21,636 bases of DNA from Sphacelaria rigidula. Lineage: Eukaryota > Phaeophyceae > Sphacelariales. Positions 10,300 through 18,903 of the stretch are shown here, one piece after another. Made by a program: the position numbers and the translations under genes. How positions within the stretch are numbered: position 1 is the stretch's first letter; every line of letters starts with the position of its first letter. The notes under the pieces were generated by a model. It had not been told where the DNA came from. It ran no database searches and saw only the letters and a program-made list of their open reading frames with translations. The stretch is from positions 1-21,636 of the forward strand of contig CAXNAA020000398.1 in NCBI GenBank assembly GCA_964200075.2. Reading direction: 5' to 3'.

Positions 10300-10623
10300 G
10301 CCGCCGCACCCCGGTGGTCTAATGGTCCGACTGTCGCCATTAGGGTGGAGACAACGGGGGTTCGATTCCCGATGCGTTGGATTCTTCTTCGCAATGTATG
10401 ATTTCCACCGTGGAAAGAGTGAGAACGTGAGTAAACAAAAGTAGTCGACTGGGTTTGTGTGACGTAAGTTGAAGCGGTGCGAGAATGCTGACCCAATTCG
10501 CGAGACCAAAATGAAAGGCACGTACCGGGGGAGAAATAGGGTGATCCCTTGCGACCACGGACCCATCCCGAGGAAGGGGAGGGGTTCAAAGTGTGAGGAA
10601 ATAAATAAATAAATAAATAAAAT
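10300..10623 (+). mobile_element. tRNA-related SINE inserted in gag
   Basis: About 324 bp with the three classical SINE parts. The tRNA-like head has an exact A box at 10315-10325 (TGGTCTAATGG, fits TRGYNNARNNG) and an exact B box at 10359-10369 (GGTTCGATTCC), 44 nt apart start to start as in a tRNA. The body (about 10380-10598) is tRNA-unrelated. A tail of five or more AAAT units lies at 10599-10623. A second copy of the head lies at 7990, and similarity continues past the head for about 50 nt. Transcription would be by RNA polymerase III from the internal boxes. The T-stem here is degraded (GGGGG against CCCGA), so this copy is not a tRNA gene. Target-site duplications are unclear; GAAAAGG at 10287-10293 and 10634-10640 is a weak candidate. 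Confidence 0.8.
10315..10369 (+). promoter_or_regulatory. Pol III type-2 internal promoter (A and B boxes)
   Basis: A box TGGTCTAATGG at 10315-10325 and B box GGTTCGATTCC at 10359-10369 both match eukaryotic consensus without mismatch. In tRNA genes these recruit TFIIIC and then Pol III, starting transcription a few bases upstream of the A box. Here they would drive the SINE. Confidence 0.75.
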
Positions 10624-10633
10624 GCCTGCTGCG

Positions 10634-11848
10634 GAAAAGGAAGATTCAGGATAGATTACTTCTGCCCTCATCACATCCATTCGCCGTACAGTTTGCAATA
10701 TCCTTCACTTGGCGGATGCCACTGGCGTCCAACGCTTTGAAGATCCCAATTGGGTAGACGGCTGGTAGACCCCATTGCACAGAGCACTGCATCGATCCAT
10801 CAGCCGCCGCTCTCCCGACATCGCTACTTCTTTAACACAGATCCTCAACGGCTTCCTCGCCGAAATGGATCCGGATCGTGCCCAGGGGAAGATAGGCCCG
10901 GTATTGCTCTCTGATCTGGAGAGGCGTCTGATACGTTATTTTGACAAAAGCGACCAAGCAAGCGCCATCCAGAGGCTGAGTTCTTTTGTTGTCGCATCGG
11001 ATGTCCCCTTCGCGGACTATCTCCGCGAATATAAGCTTTTGGTCTCTGGTACTATGGGTGTCGGACGCCAAAACGGACCGAGCGATGCAAGGTGTCAGAC
11101 TCACGTTCGCAATAGGGTTGCTCAACAGTATCCGACTCTGATGCCGTCGTTGTTTCCGGGTGTCTTGGCGCATCGTGAGGTGCCTTACGCTTGTGTTGAT
11201 GCTATGTGGTCTGCTTGTGTACACTAAGAGGGTAATCTAACGCCCGCCATACGTGGCAAACCTTCTACGCCTCTGCGTTCACAAGCTACGGTTGTGTCCT
11301 CCGCTCATGCCCAAGGGTCTCGCGGCAGGAATTCGAGCTCATCTCATGCTTTATGGACCCCCGACTCGGTCGCCGGTTCAGTTATGCATGTTCAAAGTAT
11401 CAGAGATGGATTCAGCGCGAGTTTTGATGGTTGGCCGTCTTCCGAGGAAACTTGGGATGACATTTATTTGATTGCAACAACGGCATTCATTACAGATGAT
11501 CCCCACTTGTGGAACCCACTTCTTTCGTCTCCTGCTAGACACAATGCCTTCAGCAGTCATGCCAGCAGTTGCATCCACTGTAGTGTTCAAGGCCACAGTG
11601 TGCGTGACTGCGATAGTCCATGCATCGATGCCTTTGATCTCTTGAACCCTGAATTGCAGGACGATGAACCCTCGTGGGACCGATGGCAAAAACGCATGCG
11701 CGACTATCGCCCACCGAACCAGAATTATCGTAATAATTCGAATCCACGTGGCCACAAGAGCTCTTCTCGCGGCCGCCGACAGAACAACAATAATTCCAAC
11801 CCCTCGCCAGAACGATCATCATTCTCGCGACAACAAACGATCCCCTGA
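10634..11848 (+). pseudogene. gag: gag capsid and nucleocapsid (CCHC zinc knuckle)
   Basis: One reading frame is open from the SINE tail to 11848 except for TAG at 10766 and TAA at 11225. The first part is helical and matches a capsid-like gag region by position (DLERRLIRYF at 10907-10936, RLSSFVVASDVPFADYLREY about 10973-11032). The second part carries C-IH-C-SVQG-H-SVRD-C at 11570-11611, an exact CX2CX4HX4C knuckle that binds zinc and packages the element's RNA. It is followed by an Asn/Arg/Ser-rich basic tail (about 11718-11830) typical of nucleocapsid. The TAG at 10766 falls in ...DPNWVDGW-stop-TP. After about 11830 the coding frame shifts and continues as the linker below. Confidence 0.85.
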
Positions 11849-13190
11849 TAGACATCAGCGGACGGGGCCGACACACAACTCGAACCCCAACACCAAAAAC
11901 CCTGGTACCTTCACTACGGATCGCGTAGATCCATGATGTGCCGACGCCGGCGTTCTACAGTCTTCCGCGCCGCCGACAGCAGTAGCGAAGATTCTTTCAA
12001 CACAGCCGGCGGAGTCCGTGACTAAAATTGTTCACCCGGCTCCCCCGGCACTATGCAAGAGCGTTACAGACGGCCGTTCAAATCGACCCCCGTCTTTAAC
12101 CTCCACATACTTTTCAACACAGCCCGCAGAGCCCGCGACTAGGATTGTCCGCCTGGCTTCCCCGGCACTATCCAGGAGCGCAACTGACGGCAGTTCATGT
12201 CCACCCCCGTCTTCATCCCTCCACACACCGCGCAACAGTTGTGTCACCCCGCGACTCAGATCCACACCCGGCCCTGAACTTGGTCCTTCAGTGCCGAGTA
12301 TAAGTCTGGGGTGTGGGAGGACCAACCACCAGTTCCTGAGGCAAAGGCTTCCCTCAGCGACCGCACGCACAGGTAGTAGCAAGCTTTCTTCAGCTAACCG
12401 GAGTGTTGGTGGTTTGAACTTGACCACATCAGATCATGTAATTCCCAATCAGTTCGATCAAGCTTCTTCCCTGCGATTTTCAACACGCACGGACCTCCCT
12501 TCGGCCGGTTTTAATAACAACCATCCCAACATACCCTCGGCTATGACCCACCAGCCAAGCTTGCCTGCGGAAAGCAGCCCACAAGTTTCGCTCCGTCATG
12601 CCCCGATGCTGACCCCATCCACCCGACTGGACGCAGTTGTGGTTTCATCCCAAAATGTTTTGGAAGTTCCCCGACCTTTGTCACGGCGAAAGGTAAAGCC
12701 CCGTAAGCATGCCCCCAAGGACGCGCGCGCATCATCACGTACACCTCTTTCGAGCGGAAATCCTCGACCTCAATCTCTCCAAAATACGACGATTTCGAGC
12801 TCGATGGCTCTATCAAGTATCACGGAAGAAACTAAATTAAATATTTCTGACGTCACTACTTCTTCAATTGACGATTCCAGCCCCGCACAATCTGGATCCC
12901 TCTCGGACGGCGATCCCTGTCAACCAAAAAGGATCATTCCCGAAATCGCTAATGGTCACTCCGACAGTGCCACACCTGGAAATAATATACCGTCCACACT
13001 CTTCTCTGGTGAGAAATCTGACCCACCGGCGGATCACCTGCCATGCGTCTTTGCTGTCAGCCCCGCTGATCCTGACCAATTTACCTTGCCGGAACATGGT
13101 CCGGATCTTGTCGGCGGTAAAGTGTCTGTGGATCCGGCCACTTTCACTACACGCGTTGCGATCCACTCTGGTCCAAACGCTACCACGCCC
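11849..13190 (+). pseudogene. Gag-Pol linker, Ser/Pro/Thr-rich
   Basis: A long, mostly open frame follows the nucleocapsid with one stop (TGA 11934). It is open from about 11937 to 13326 and rich in Ser, Pro, Thr and Ala with few hydrophobic clusters, so it is probably disordered. It joins nucleocapsid to protease; the protease itself is read in the next frame from about 13190. Residues from about 11996 to 12229 are an in-frame tandem duplication (see repeat entry). No catalytic motif is visible. Long linkers of this kind vary greatly between gypsy families, and the function is unknown. Confidence 0.6.
11996..12229 (+). repeat. 117-bp in-frame tandem duplication
   Basis: Two diverged units of 117 bp (39 codons), 11996-12112 and 12113-12229, each begin TTCAACACAGCC. 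Shared blocks include GACTA(A/G)(A/G)ATTGT, CCCCGGCACTAT, GACGGC.GTTCA and CACCCCCGTCTT-like ends. The period is a multiple of three, so the frame is kept. Substitution between units is substantial, so the duplication predates the recent decay. Confidence 0.85.
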
Positions 13191-14109
13191 TTGCGTACCC
13201 TTGTTGGACAGCGGCAGTCCGCAAACATTTATTCGAGAATCAGCATGGAAACACATGAAACAGACTGGTGCTGCTACTGCAGCTTGCGAAACCACCACCC
13301 AACCTCGAGTATGGGGCGGTTTCGGTGATTCTGCTGCACCCCTGAGGACACGAAAATCCGTACATCTCAGTGTGCAATTCTTTCACAACACCACTCGTTC
13401 TGCCAGCCTGGCAGTTTGGGCATACGTTGTCCTCGACAGCACAATGCACCACGCCATATTATTGAGCAGGTATAGCTATATGCGGTTTAATAAACGAACC
13501 TACCGCACGCTTCCACTACTATCGCCACATTCCACGCCTCGTGGAGAACTCAACCCCGAGCACTTTGGTACTCTCCACGGCGCCCTGGCCTACCAGAAGA
13601 ATACTCAAGCAACCGCAGCTGCTTACCACCTACGATACAACGGTCGCGTTGGTACTACACTCTCCGACGAACCTTGACTTTTAGAAGTTGCACTAGTTCG
13701 CCAAAATGGCATGCCAGCACTTACGGGTCATTATCTTGCCAATATGTTACCCCGTATTGACGCACCAGCCGACACAGAACATTTTGTCTCGGCGGGACAA
13801 CAACCCCTCCCTCTTACGTGTCATGCTAACTTGGAACCCGGCGATATTTTTGGAATCGCCGCTGCTCCCCTGATGCACATCCCACTCGAGACGTGCGTCA
13901 CAGAGCCTGCTGCGCCAAACGCCACATCTCCTGCGGAGCCAGTCCACTGTGTCGATGAACTTTATTTCGACCTCGCCTCTGCGACTCCATCCCAGGTCCA
14001 CACCGTGGATCCTGCCCAGTCAAATTCCGACCCTCCTGCTGAAGTGCTTCAACGCTTGTCATCAGATTCCCGGAATAGTTTTTTCAAATGTGGCACCAAC
14101 TACCGAGTG
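13190..14109 (+). pseudogene. pol: Retropepsin-like aspartic protease and spacer
   Basis: This would cleave the Gag-Pol polyprotein. The frame (shifted one base from the linker) has LLDSGSPQTFI at about 13201-13233, where DSG is the catalytic Asp-Ser/Thr-Gly of retropepsins (Asp codon 13207-13209). About 80 residues later, AILLSRYSYMRF corresponds to the family's ILLGRD-S-x-MRF block, with the usual Gly and Asp replaced by Ser and Tyr, so the second conserved block is damaged. A single TGA at 13675-13677 interrupts the frame (after DEP), then it is open again to the MITE. The C-terminal ~140 residues before 14109 are a spacer to RT without recognised motifs. The frame stops inside the 14112 MITE. 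Confidence 0.8.
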
Positions 14110-14111
14110 AT

Positions 14112-14354
14112 GCTACGGTAGGGGTACACAAATATTTTCTGAGGTTAGAATTGTCAGGAGCCCTTCATCTCATCAAAGACACGTCTTATGAAGATATGCG
14201 AGAGCACGCCAAGATTACTATTCCAGTGTGCTGAGGATATCCCGAATTATTCTGCAAACGGGGATGCCCTGACCCATATTTTTGTGCGTCTAGAATCGTT
14301 AGGAGCCCCTGATCCAGACAAAAATTAACGAAAAAAGTGCACCCCTACCGTAGC
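14112..14354. mobile_element. MITE-1, 243 bp, inserted between protease and RT
   Basis: The ends are 18-bp terminal inverted repeats with one mismatch, GCTACGGTAGGGGTACAC at the left against GCTACGGTAGGGGTGCAC on the reverse complement of the right. The flanks are AT at 14110-14111 and 14355-14356, giving a 2-bp target duplication. Removing the element plus one AT deletes 245 bp and joins the protease-side frame to the RT-side frame exactly, which supports these ends over alternatives. Inside, an 18-bp near-repeat (TAGAATYGTYAGGAGCCC) occurs in direct orientation at 14146-14163 and 14291-14308. There is no coding capacity for a transposase. It is a non-autonomous DNA transposon of unresolved superfamily; ambiguity about whether the ATGC/GCAT ends belong to element or target leaves Tc1/mariner-like origins possible. 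Confidence 0.85.
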
Positions 14355-14356
14355 AT

Positions 14357-15188
14357 TGCTCTACCGCCACACATGCGCGACATCAATTTTGAACTTCATG
14401 GGCCCGGCTGGGAACCGGCAGTCATCCAAGAACTCAGTGATGTCCTGCCACAGTACTAAGACCGAGTTTCCCGATCCAAGACGGATCTTGGGCATTGCAA
14501 AACGCTGCCTTTTGAGGTTACCCTCCAACCCGGAGTTTCGCCGATCTCTTTTTGGCCATACCGGACAAATCCAATCCTTACCAAAAAGGTTAACGCCATC
14601 TTGGATGCATATTTGGGAGCGGGATTAATACAACATTCCTACTCTCCTTGGGCCTCGCCCCTCGTGGTCGTCCCCCAATTGGAGGGAAACATACGCATAA
14701 CCGTGAATTACCAACGGTCGAACCGCGTCACTGTGGTCGGTAAACTTCCAATTCCCCGCATTGATGAAGTCTTCGACTCCTTAGGCGAAGAACATTTTTT
14801 CAGCACCTTCGACCTCGCTTCTGGATTCTTTCAGAATGCTATTCACCCTGACACAGTCCCACTGACGGCCTTTTGTACCTCGTTCGGACTCTGCGAGTGG
14901 CTTCGAATACCACAAGGCACGACCACTGCCCCGGGATGCTTTCAACGCTTCATGCAACGCGTCGCCGAGGGTCTCGAGCACATCATCATGTACCTGGATG
15001 ACGCTATCGCTTTCGATGCTTCACCTTTTGCACAAGTACGCACTCTACGAGAATTTCTCTCTCGCCTACGAACACACGATTTGAAACTGTCTCCATTCAA
15101 AGCTCGCCTGGTTGCGACCAACTTGGATTTCCTGGGGCATTCCATTTCGCCAGCAGGCCTGCATCCGGATACAAAGTCAAGGCGATGA
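14357..15188 (+). pseudogene. pol: Reverse transcriptase (palm and fingers)
   Basis: RNA-dependent DNA polymerase of the retroelement. The frame is open from 14357 with one TAA at 14457. Visible blocks in order are SRSKTDLGHC (14472-14501), SPWASPLVVVP (about 14643-14675), RITVNYQRSN, motif A FSTFDLASGFFQ (catalytic Asp codon about 14811), PQGTTTAPGCFQRFM (about 14910-14954), and motif C YLDD (14991-15002) with the two catalytic aspartates. Motif D/E equivalents follow (LKLSPFKA, LDFLGHSISPAGL). All three catalytic aspartates are intact. The frame breaks near 15170 by a small indel and continues in the next frame as the thumb/connection. Segment 14516-14600 belongs to the same domain upstream of the first in-frame Met at 14601. 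Confidence 0.92.
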
Positions 15189-15711
15189 CTGACTTGCCGA
15201 TGGCAACTAACATTTCTCAACTTCGCTCATTGTTGGGCGGACCATCCTACGACCGCAATTTTTTGCCGAATCTCTCAAAACGGATTCGCCCCCTTACTGA
15301 GCTACTCAAAAAAGGAGCCGTGTTTTCCTTCACAACCGAAATGGAGAATATCACCCGCGAATTACTCAAGACGCTTACCGAAAAGCCGGTACTCTGCTTT
15401 CCTGATTGGGAGCAGTACAAGATGACTCACGCCTTTTCCAACTCCACACTGACGCCAGCACAAACGGATTCGGGGGAGTTTTGAATCAACCTCAGGTTGA
15501 TGGCCCCGTCCGACCCATCCTTTATATCAGCCGCGCTACCCTGCCCAACGAGGCCAATTGGAGCCCGCTAGAATGGGAAGGCGGAGATATCACTTGGGCC
15601 ATTAAGCGCCTTAGACAATATTTGTTTCACGTGCCCTTCGAGATCTCTACGGATCATGGGACACTCGAACACGCCAAGGTTGGCGAACACAACCCGCGTG
15701 TACAACGATAG
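15172..15711 (+). pseudogene. pol: RT thumb/connection and RNase H
   Basis: RNase H degrades the RNA strand of the RNA:DNA hybrid. The thumb/connection is read at 15185-15420 (ISQLRSLLGG...YDRNFLPNLSKRIRPLTELLKKG, then KPVLCFPDWE). A frameshift at about 15410-15440 moves to another frame that starts the RNase H core LHTDASTNGFGGVL (Asp codon 15451-15453). Next come LPNEANWSPLEWEGGDITWAIKRLRQYLF with the Glu of the active site, then FEISTDHGTLE with the third acidic residue. The domain ends with NPRVQR followed by TAG at 15709-15711; the normal family residue here is Trp. The rest of the domain (LEFLTAYQYT...HRPGKTNGNADLFSCLP) is in the same frame after the stop, to about 15801. Confidence 0.88.
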
Positions 15712-17149
15712 TTGGAGTTTCTAACCGCGTACCAGTATACCAATAAGCACCGTCCAGGCAAAACCAACGGGAACGCTGACCTTTTTTCTTGCCTACCCCT
15801 GCCGCCTACGGCCGCAGATTCCAGCCCGCCTTGTCGTTTAACGGAACTCGATGAACCTGGAATTTACGCGATTAGACGTTTTTCAACGCCCGTTCACGCC
15901 CTCGATCTCCATCGCCCAAAAACTGGTATGCATATGGGAGGACCTCGCCCTCTGCCACATGACGCCGTGTTGGGTGGGTTAGCGCCCACTACCTCCGATT
16001 TTGTCGATTTCCGCACTTTCGGTACTCGCGCGAAGCTCTTCACGGAGACACCTTTGGTCACCCACCTACTCTCCGACAACACGCGCTCCCGGTCTGCCGC
16101 CCGCACCACCCCGAGTGCCCCGCCGCCACCGATAACACCTGCACATTCCACGAGCCATGCAACACAGGTCCCACGGACCAGCACGCAACGCTCCCCGAAC
16201 ACTCTTGCAACGTGCACTACGCGCCGCCGACAATCTTCGCCGCGCACTACTACAGCCCCGCCGCCTATAACGGCGCCACCAACATCTACCACTTCTGAGC
16301 ATGGAGCTGACGATGTAACTTCTGCTCCCGGGGCAGACATTGACGTCGGCACTCCTACCCCGTCGCCTATTCCCCCGCTGGCTACCCCACAATGTTTGGT
16401 CGGCTCACTAGCGGAAGGTCAACTACGCGAGTTTCTCGCCAGACACTTTCACCGCGATTGGGCTCGCGAACAAAACGCGGAACCGCTATGTCGCGCAGCT
16501 ATCCGGTACTTACAACTCGACTACTCAGTACCTTTTCCACCCGCCCTTCTCACCCCGGTTGGCACACTCCCACCACCAGTTATTTCTGACGTATACGAGC
16601 TCGTGCGTAAAGGCGCCCTTTTTACTACGGATAAAGGTGTACAACTACTCGTGCGTCGCGCCACGTCCTTGACAGGCGCAATTTCCATCTCAACCACGGG
16701 ACGCCACGCACGACTACTCGGCGACAAACCAACGCGCATATATGTCCCATTATTAATGCACCCCTGGGACATGAAAGGCTGTCACACAGACTTGTCATGT
16801 CACCTTGGCGTCACCCGCACCCTAGCGCTCTTGGAACGCTTCTACTGGTGGGTTGGCATGGAAATTTCCACCCGCTTCTGGATTCGGCGATGCTTCAAAT
16901 GCCAAGCCCGAAAGACTTTCCGGCAGACAGTACGCTGGCCCGTCATCTCCATGGGACTCCCCAACGACCCAAGCCACCTTGTGTCCTTTGACTACTTTGG
17001 CCCCCTACCGACCACAGGTCGCGGCAACACCTGCATCTTACTCTTCACTGACCGCTTCAGCCGCCACGCGTCCATGTGCGTGATAACCGCCGCAGATTTC
17101 ACTGCCGTCGGGACGGCCAGCATATTGGTCCACGACTACATTAAGCACT
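15712..17149 (+). pseudogene. pol: RNase H tail, low-complexity insert, integrase N-terminal and core start
   Basis: The frame is open from the TAG at 15709 to the MITE junction. It starts with the last ~30 residues of the RNase H region. A Pro/Ser/Thr/Arg-rich insert of roughly 100 residues follows (about 16075-16390), probably disordered and unusual in length for this position. The integrase N-terminal zinc-binding domain follows: His codons 16783 and 16801 (H-X5-H) and C-FK-C at 16891-16902. Then the start of the catalytic core has the first DDE Asp at 16990-16992 (FDYFGPLP). Integrase inserts the element's cDNA into chromosomes. Reading ends at a TGA (17149-17151) created by insertion of MITE-2. 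Confidence 0.9.
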
Positions 17150-17395
17150 GACACTTTCTACGATAGCCCCCCTCCAAAACCAGCCCAAAAGTGTCACGAA
17201 AAAAATGGCCATACCGGGCCTGATGTTTGGGTTCAGGCTGCATGAAGCGCCTCATACTGGCGACATTGGCTAGAACGAACCCAAGCGTGGGAATGCCCAG
17301 CTGCTCGTTACCCTCGGCTTTTCCATTTCGATTTACGTGAAGATTTCGCTTCCCAAAACCATGCACTTTTTGGGGGGGCTATCGTAGAAAGTGTC
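17150..17395. mobile_element. MITE-2, 246 bp, inserted in the integrase core
   Basis: The element is bounded by perfect 23-bp terminal inverted repeats beginning GACACTTTCTACGATAG and ending in a six-base C run. They are flanked by the 4-bp direct repeat CACT at 17146-17149 and 17396-17399. Deleting the element plus one CACT (250 bp) joins the left and right integrase frames, and the residues on both sides of the join fit the DDE core of Ty3/gypsy integrases. A 76-residue minus-strand frame spans most of the element (17366-17136), but it reads through the TIR and has no recognised transposase motif. A 4-bp duplication argues against Tc1/mariner (TA) and hAT (8 bp). The superfamily is unresolved. 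Confidence 0.93.
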
Positions 17396-17399
17396 CACT

Positions 17400-18011
17400 A
17401 CGGTTGCCCAAAGCGACTCCTTTCAGACAATGGTAAGCAAGTTTGCTCAGATCTCTCTGATGAGCTTCACAAGCTCTTGGGCATCATCCGCAAAATTGCC
17501 ACGAGCGCCCACCACCCGAACGGTAACGGAAGTACAGAAAGAGTTAATCACACCATGGCCCAGATGCTCTCTATGGTTGTCAATGACCGCCAAAAATGAC
17601 CGGGACCTATATCTCTCTCACATCATGTTGTCCTACAACAACTCGGTTAACGTCGCCACAGGCCTTTCGCCGAACGAACTCCACCTTGGACATTACCCTC
17701 GGCTGCCCATCACCGTGTTTGAGCGACATACGTTCGACGGCCACCGAGGATTGTATCAGGATCAGATATCCTACCACGAGCTAGTGCATACACGACAACG
17801 CAAAGCGTTTACCCTCGTGCGCGAACAACATGCTATCAACGCCTCGCGCCTAGAGAGATCTAACACTGCTCTCTACAACCTCATGCACAAACGCCCCAAC
17901 TGGAAAGTTGGTGATTGGGCTTGGATCTACAACAGTTTGTCGACCATTCGCCGAGGCACCAGCAAGGCAGCCAACGAAACAATTTTGAAGACAAAATCGT
18001 CCCTCAATTAG
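17400..18011 (+). pseudogene. pol: Integrase core, second half, and C-terminal domain
   Basis: After MITE-2 the core resumes with GCPKRLLSDNG (second DDE Asp codon 17426-17428). It continues through a helical segment to TSAHHPNGNGSTERVN (Glu codon 17537-17539), a spacing of 36 residues by my count; D-X35-E is usual. An extra A in the AAAAA run at about 17591-17595 shifts the frame. It then continues as DRDLYLSHIMLSYNNSVNVATGLSPNELHLG, a block conserved in gypsy integrases, then a basic C-terminal domain (WKVGDWAWIYN at about 17899-17931) that usually contacts DNA. A TAG at 18009-18011 falls in LN-stop-AGPFKIL, where the family normally has Trp; the frame continues directly into the chromodomain part. 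Confidence 0.88.
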
Positions 18012-18789
18012 GCAGGACCATTCAAGATCCTGACAGTCGAACCATCGTCATCATCACCAGATGAAAAACCCGTTGGTGACAAGCTGCTCTATCTCGACTT
18101 GCCTCGCGACTTTCAGGGCAAGGACACCAAACCCCGCGTCTCCGTGCACAGATGCAAACCCTGCACGAACCCGCATGATACAAGCGACATGCCCAAGTAC
18201 CTGCCTGCCGGACTCAAACAGTATGTTTTCAACAGCTACTCGACTAAGTCCCCGCCCTACTACGTTACAACCGACGACGTGACGGAACAGCCCCTCCGAT
18301 TGACCGTGTCCACCATCTCCGGCCACCAGATAAATCGTGGCCGACGTGGCAAAATCGCTGTCATGTATAAGACACTCTGGCACGGTCTCCGGAGAGCGTC
18401 TTGGGAACGCGAATCCGACCTTCAATTGCACCGCCGTGCAATCCTCCTGTACTGGACGCAATCCCAACATCAGCATCTTGCTCACAACAAGAAATATCAC
18501 AACATGCGCCGTGGCGCAGCAGCCCGAGAACTTCACCGCGATCAGGGACTACGCTCCGTCGCCGATGGTTACGAACTTGTACTCACCAAGACTTGTAAGA
18601 CGAAGTTCTTCGCAAACCAGCGAATACTGCCCAAGGGCACCTACCTTTGGTTCAAAGGCAGCGACAACCTCTGGTGGTTGGGTCGGACCCACTCCGCTAA
18701 CCTGGTTTCGGCCGACACATACATCGTGCGCTTCATCGATGACCCTGGACCCATCCAGCTCAAGCTCCGGCCAGCACTGTACATCACCG
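18012..18789 (+). pseudogene. pol: Chromodomain plus C-terminal Tudor/SH3-like segment
   Basis: Same frame as the integrase after the TAG at 18009. First comes the GPFKIL...DKLLYLDLP segment of integrase-chromodomain junctions. A chromodomain-like stretch follows: ISGHQINRGRRGKIAVMYKTLWHG then SWERESDLQ and ILLYW (about 18318-18461). This reproduces the pattern of a beta-rich core with aromatic residues, the W-x-G/W-E turn and a C-terminal helix. Chromodomains of chromoviruses bind methylated histone tails and bias where the element integrates. After ~60 more residues comes GYELVLTKTC... LPKGTYLWFKGSDNLWWLGR...YIVRFIDDPGPIQLKL (about 18570-18771). Its spacing of aromatic residues and VRFxDDPGP resembles a Tudor/SH3-like barrel; that fold is inference. 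A second reader domain after the chromodomain is unusual. Confidence 0.75.
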
Positions 18790-18903
18790 GCCCAATCTGC
18801 ACCACGCGGATCCTGGTGCCTCCAGCGCCCTAAGTCCAAAGGACTTCGCCGCGGTCTCAAGCGCAACATCGCCCACACCCCCGGCGTCCCCCCCCCGCTT
18901 TGA
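18790..18903 (+). pseudogene. Frameshifted C-terminal tail of the chromovirus polyprotein
   Basis: The frame used by the Tudor-like part ends at a TAA (18831-18833) after a Pro-rich stretch. In the next frame, the sequence APRGSWCLQ...KGLRRGLKRNI (about 18798-18870) continues to a stop at 18901-18903 and reads like the natural tail of this retroelement family, so a small indel near 18790-18800 is likely. This is recognised from pattern memory only. Confidence 0.45.

Larger units (their letters stand above)
9665..18903 (+). mobile_element. Degenerate Ty3/gypsy chromovirus-like LTR retrotransposon
   Basis: The domain order is gag (CCHC knuckle), linker, aspartic protease, reverse transcriptase, RNase H, integrase with HHCC zinc finger and DDE core, chromodomain. 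Protease before RT and integrase last is the Ty3/gypsy order, and the chromodomain after integrase defines chromoviruses. It encodes a copy-and-paste element: its RNA would be reverse-transcribed in particles and inserted by integrase, with the chromodomain expected to guide insertion to modified chromatin. No envelope gene is visible. The copy is dead, with about nine in-frame stops (9719, 9818, 10766, 11225, 11934, 13675, 14457, 15709, 18009), several frameshifts and three inserted elements. The coordinates give the span of coding remnants; LTR limits are not established. Confidence 0.9.

Noticed and set aside
10308-10379. Functional tRNA gene at the A/B boxes
   Set aside because: No 7-bp acceptor stem can be formed, the T-stem is broken, and the sequence continues as a ~320-bp unit with an (AAAT)n tail, which fits a SINE.
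14114-14352. TA target duplication (Tc1/mariner-type) for MITE-1
   Set aside because: Removing 237 bp would leave the protease-side and RT-side frames out of phase and would make the ATGC/GCAT symmetry a coincidence; AT explains both.
17136-17366. Minus-strand 76-residue frame in MITE-2 as a transposase fragment
   Set aside because: It reads through the inverted repeat into the integrase flank and has no transposase motif.
15709-18011. TAG read as an amino acid (codon reassignment)
   Set aside because: Stops of all three kinds, frameshifts and inserts occur along the same element, so decay explains them; the host frame at 6236-6766 gives no evidence for reassignment.
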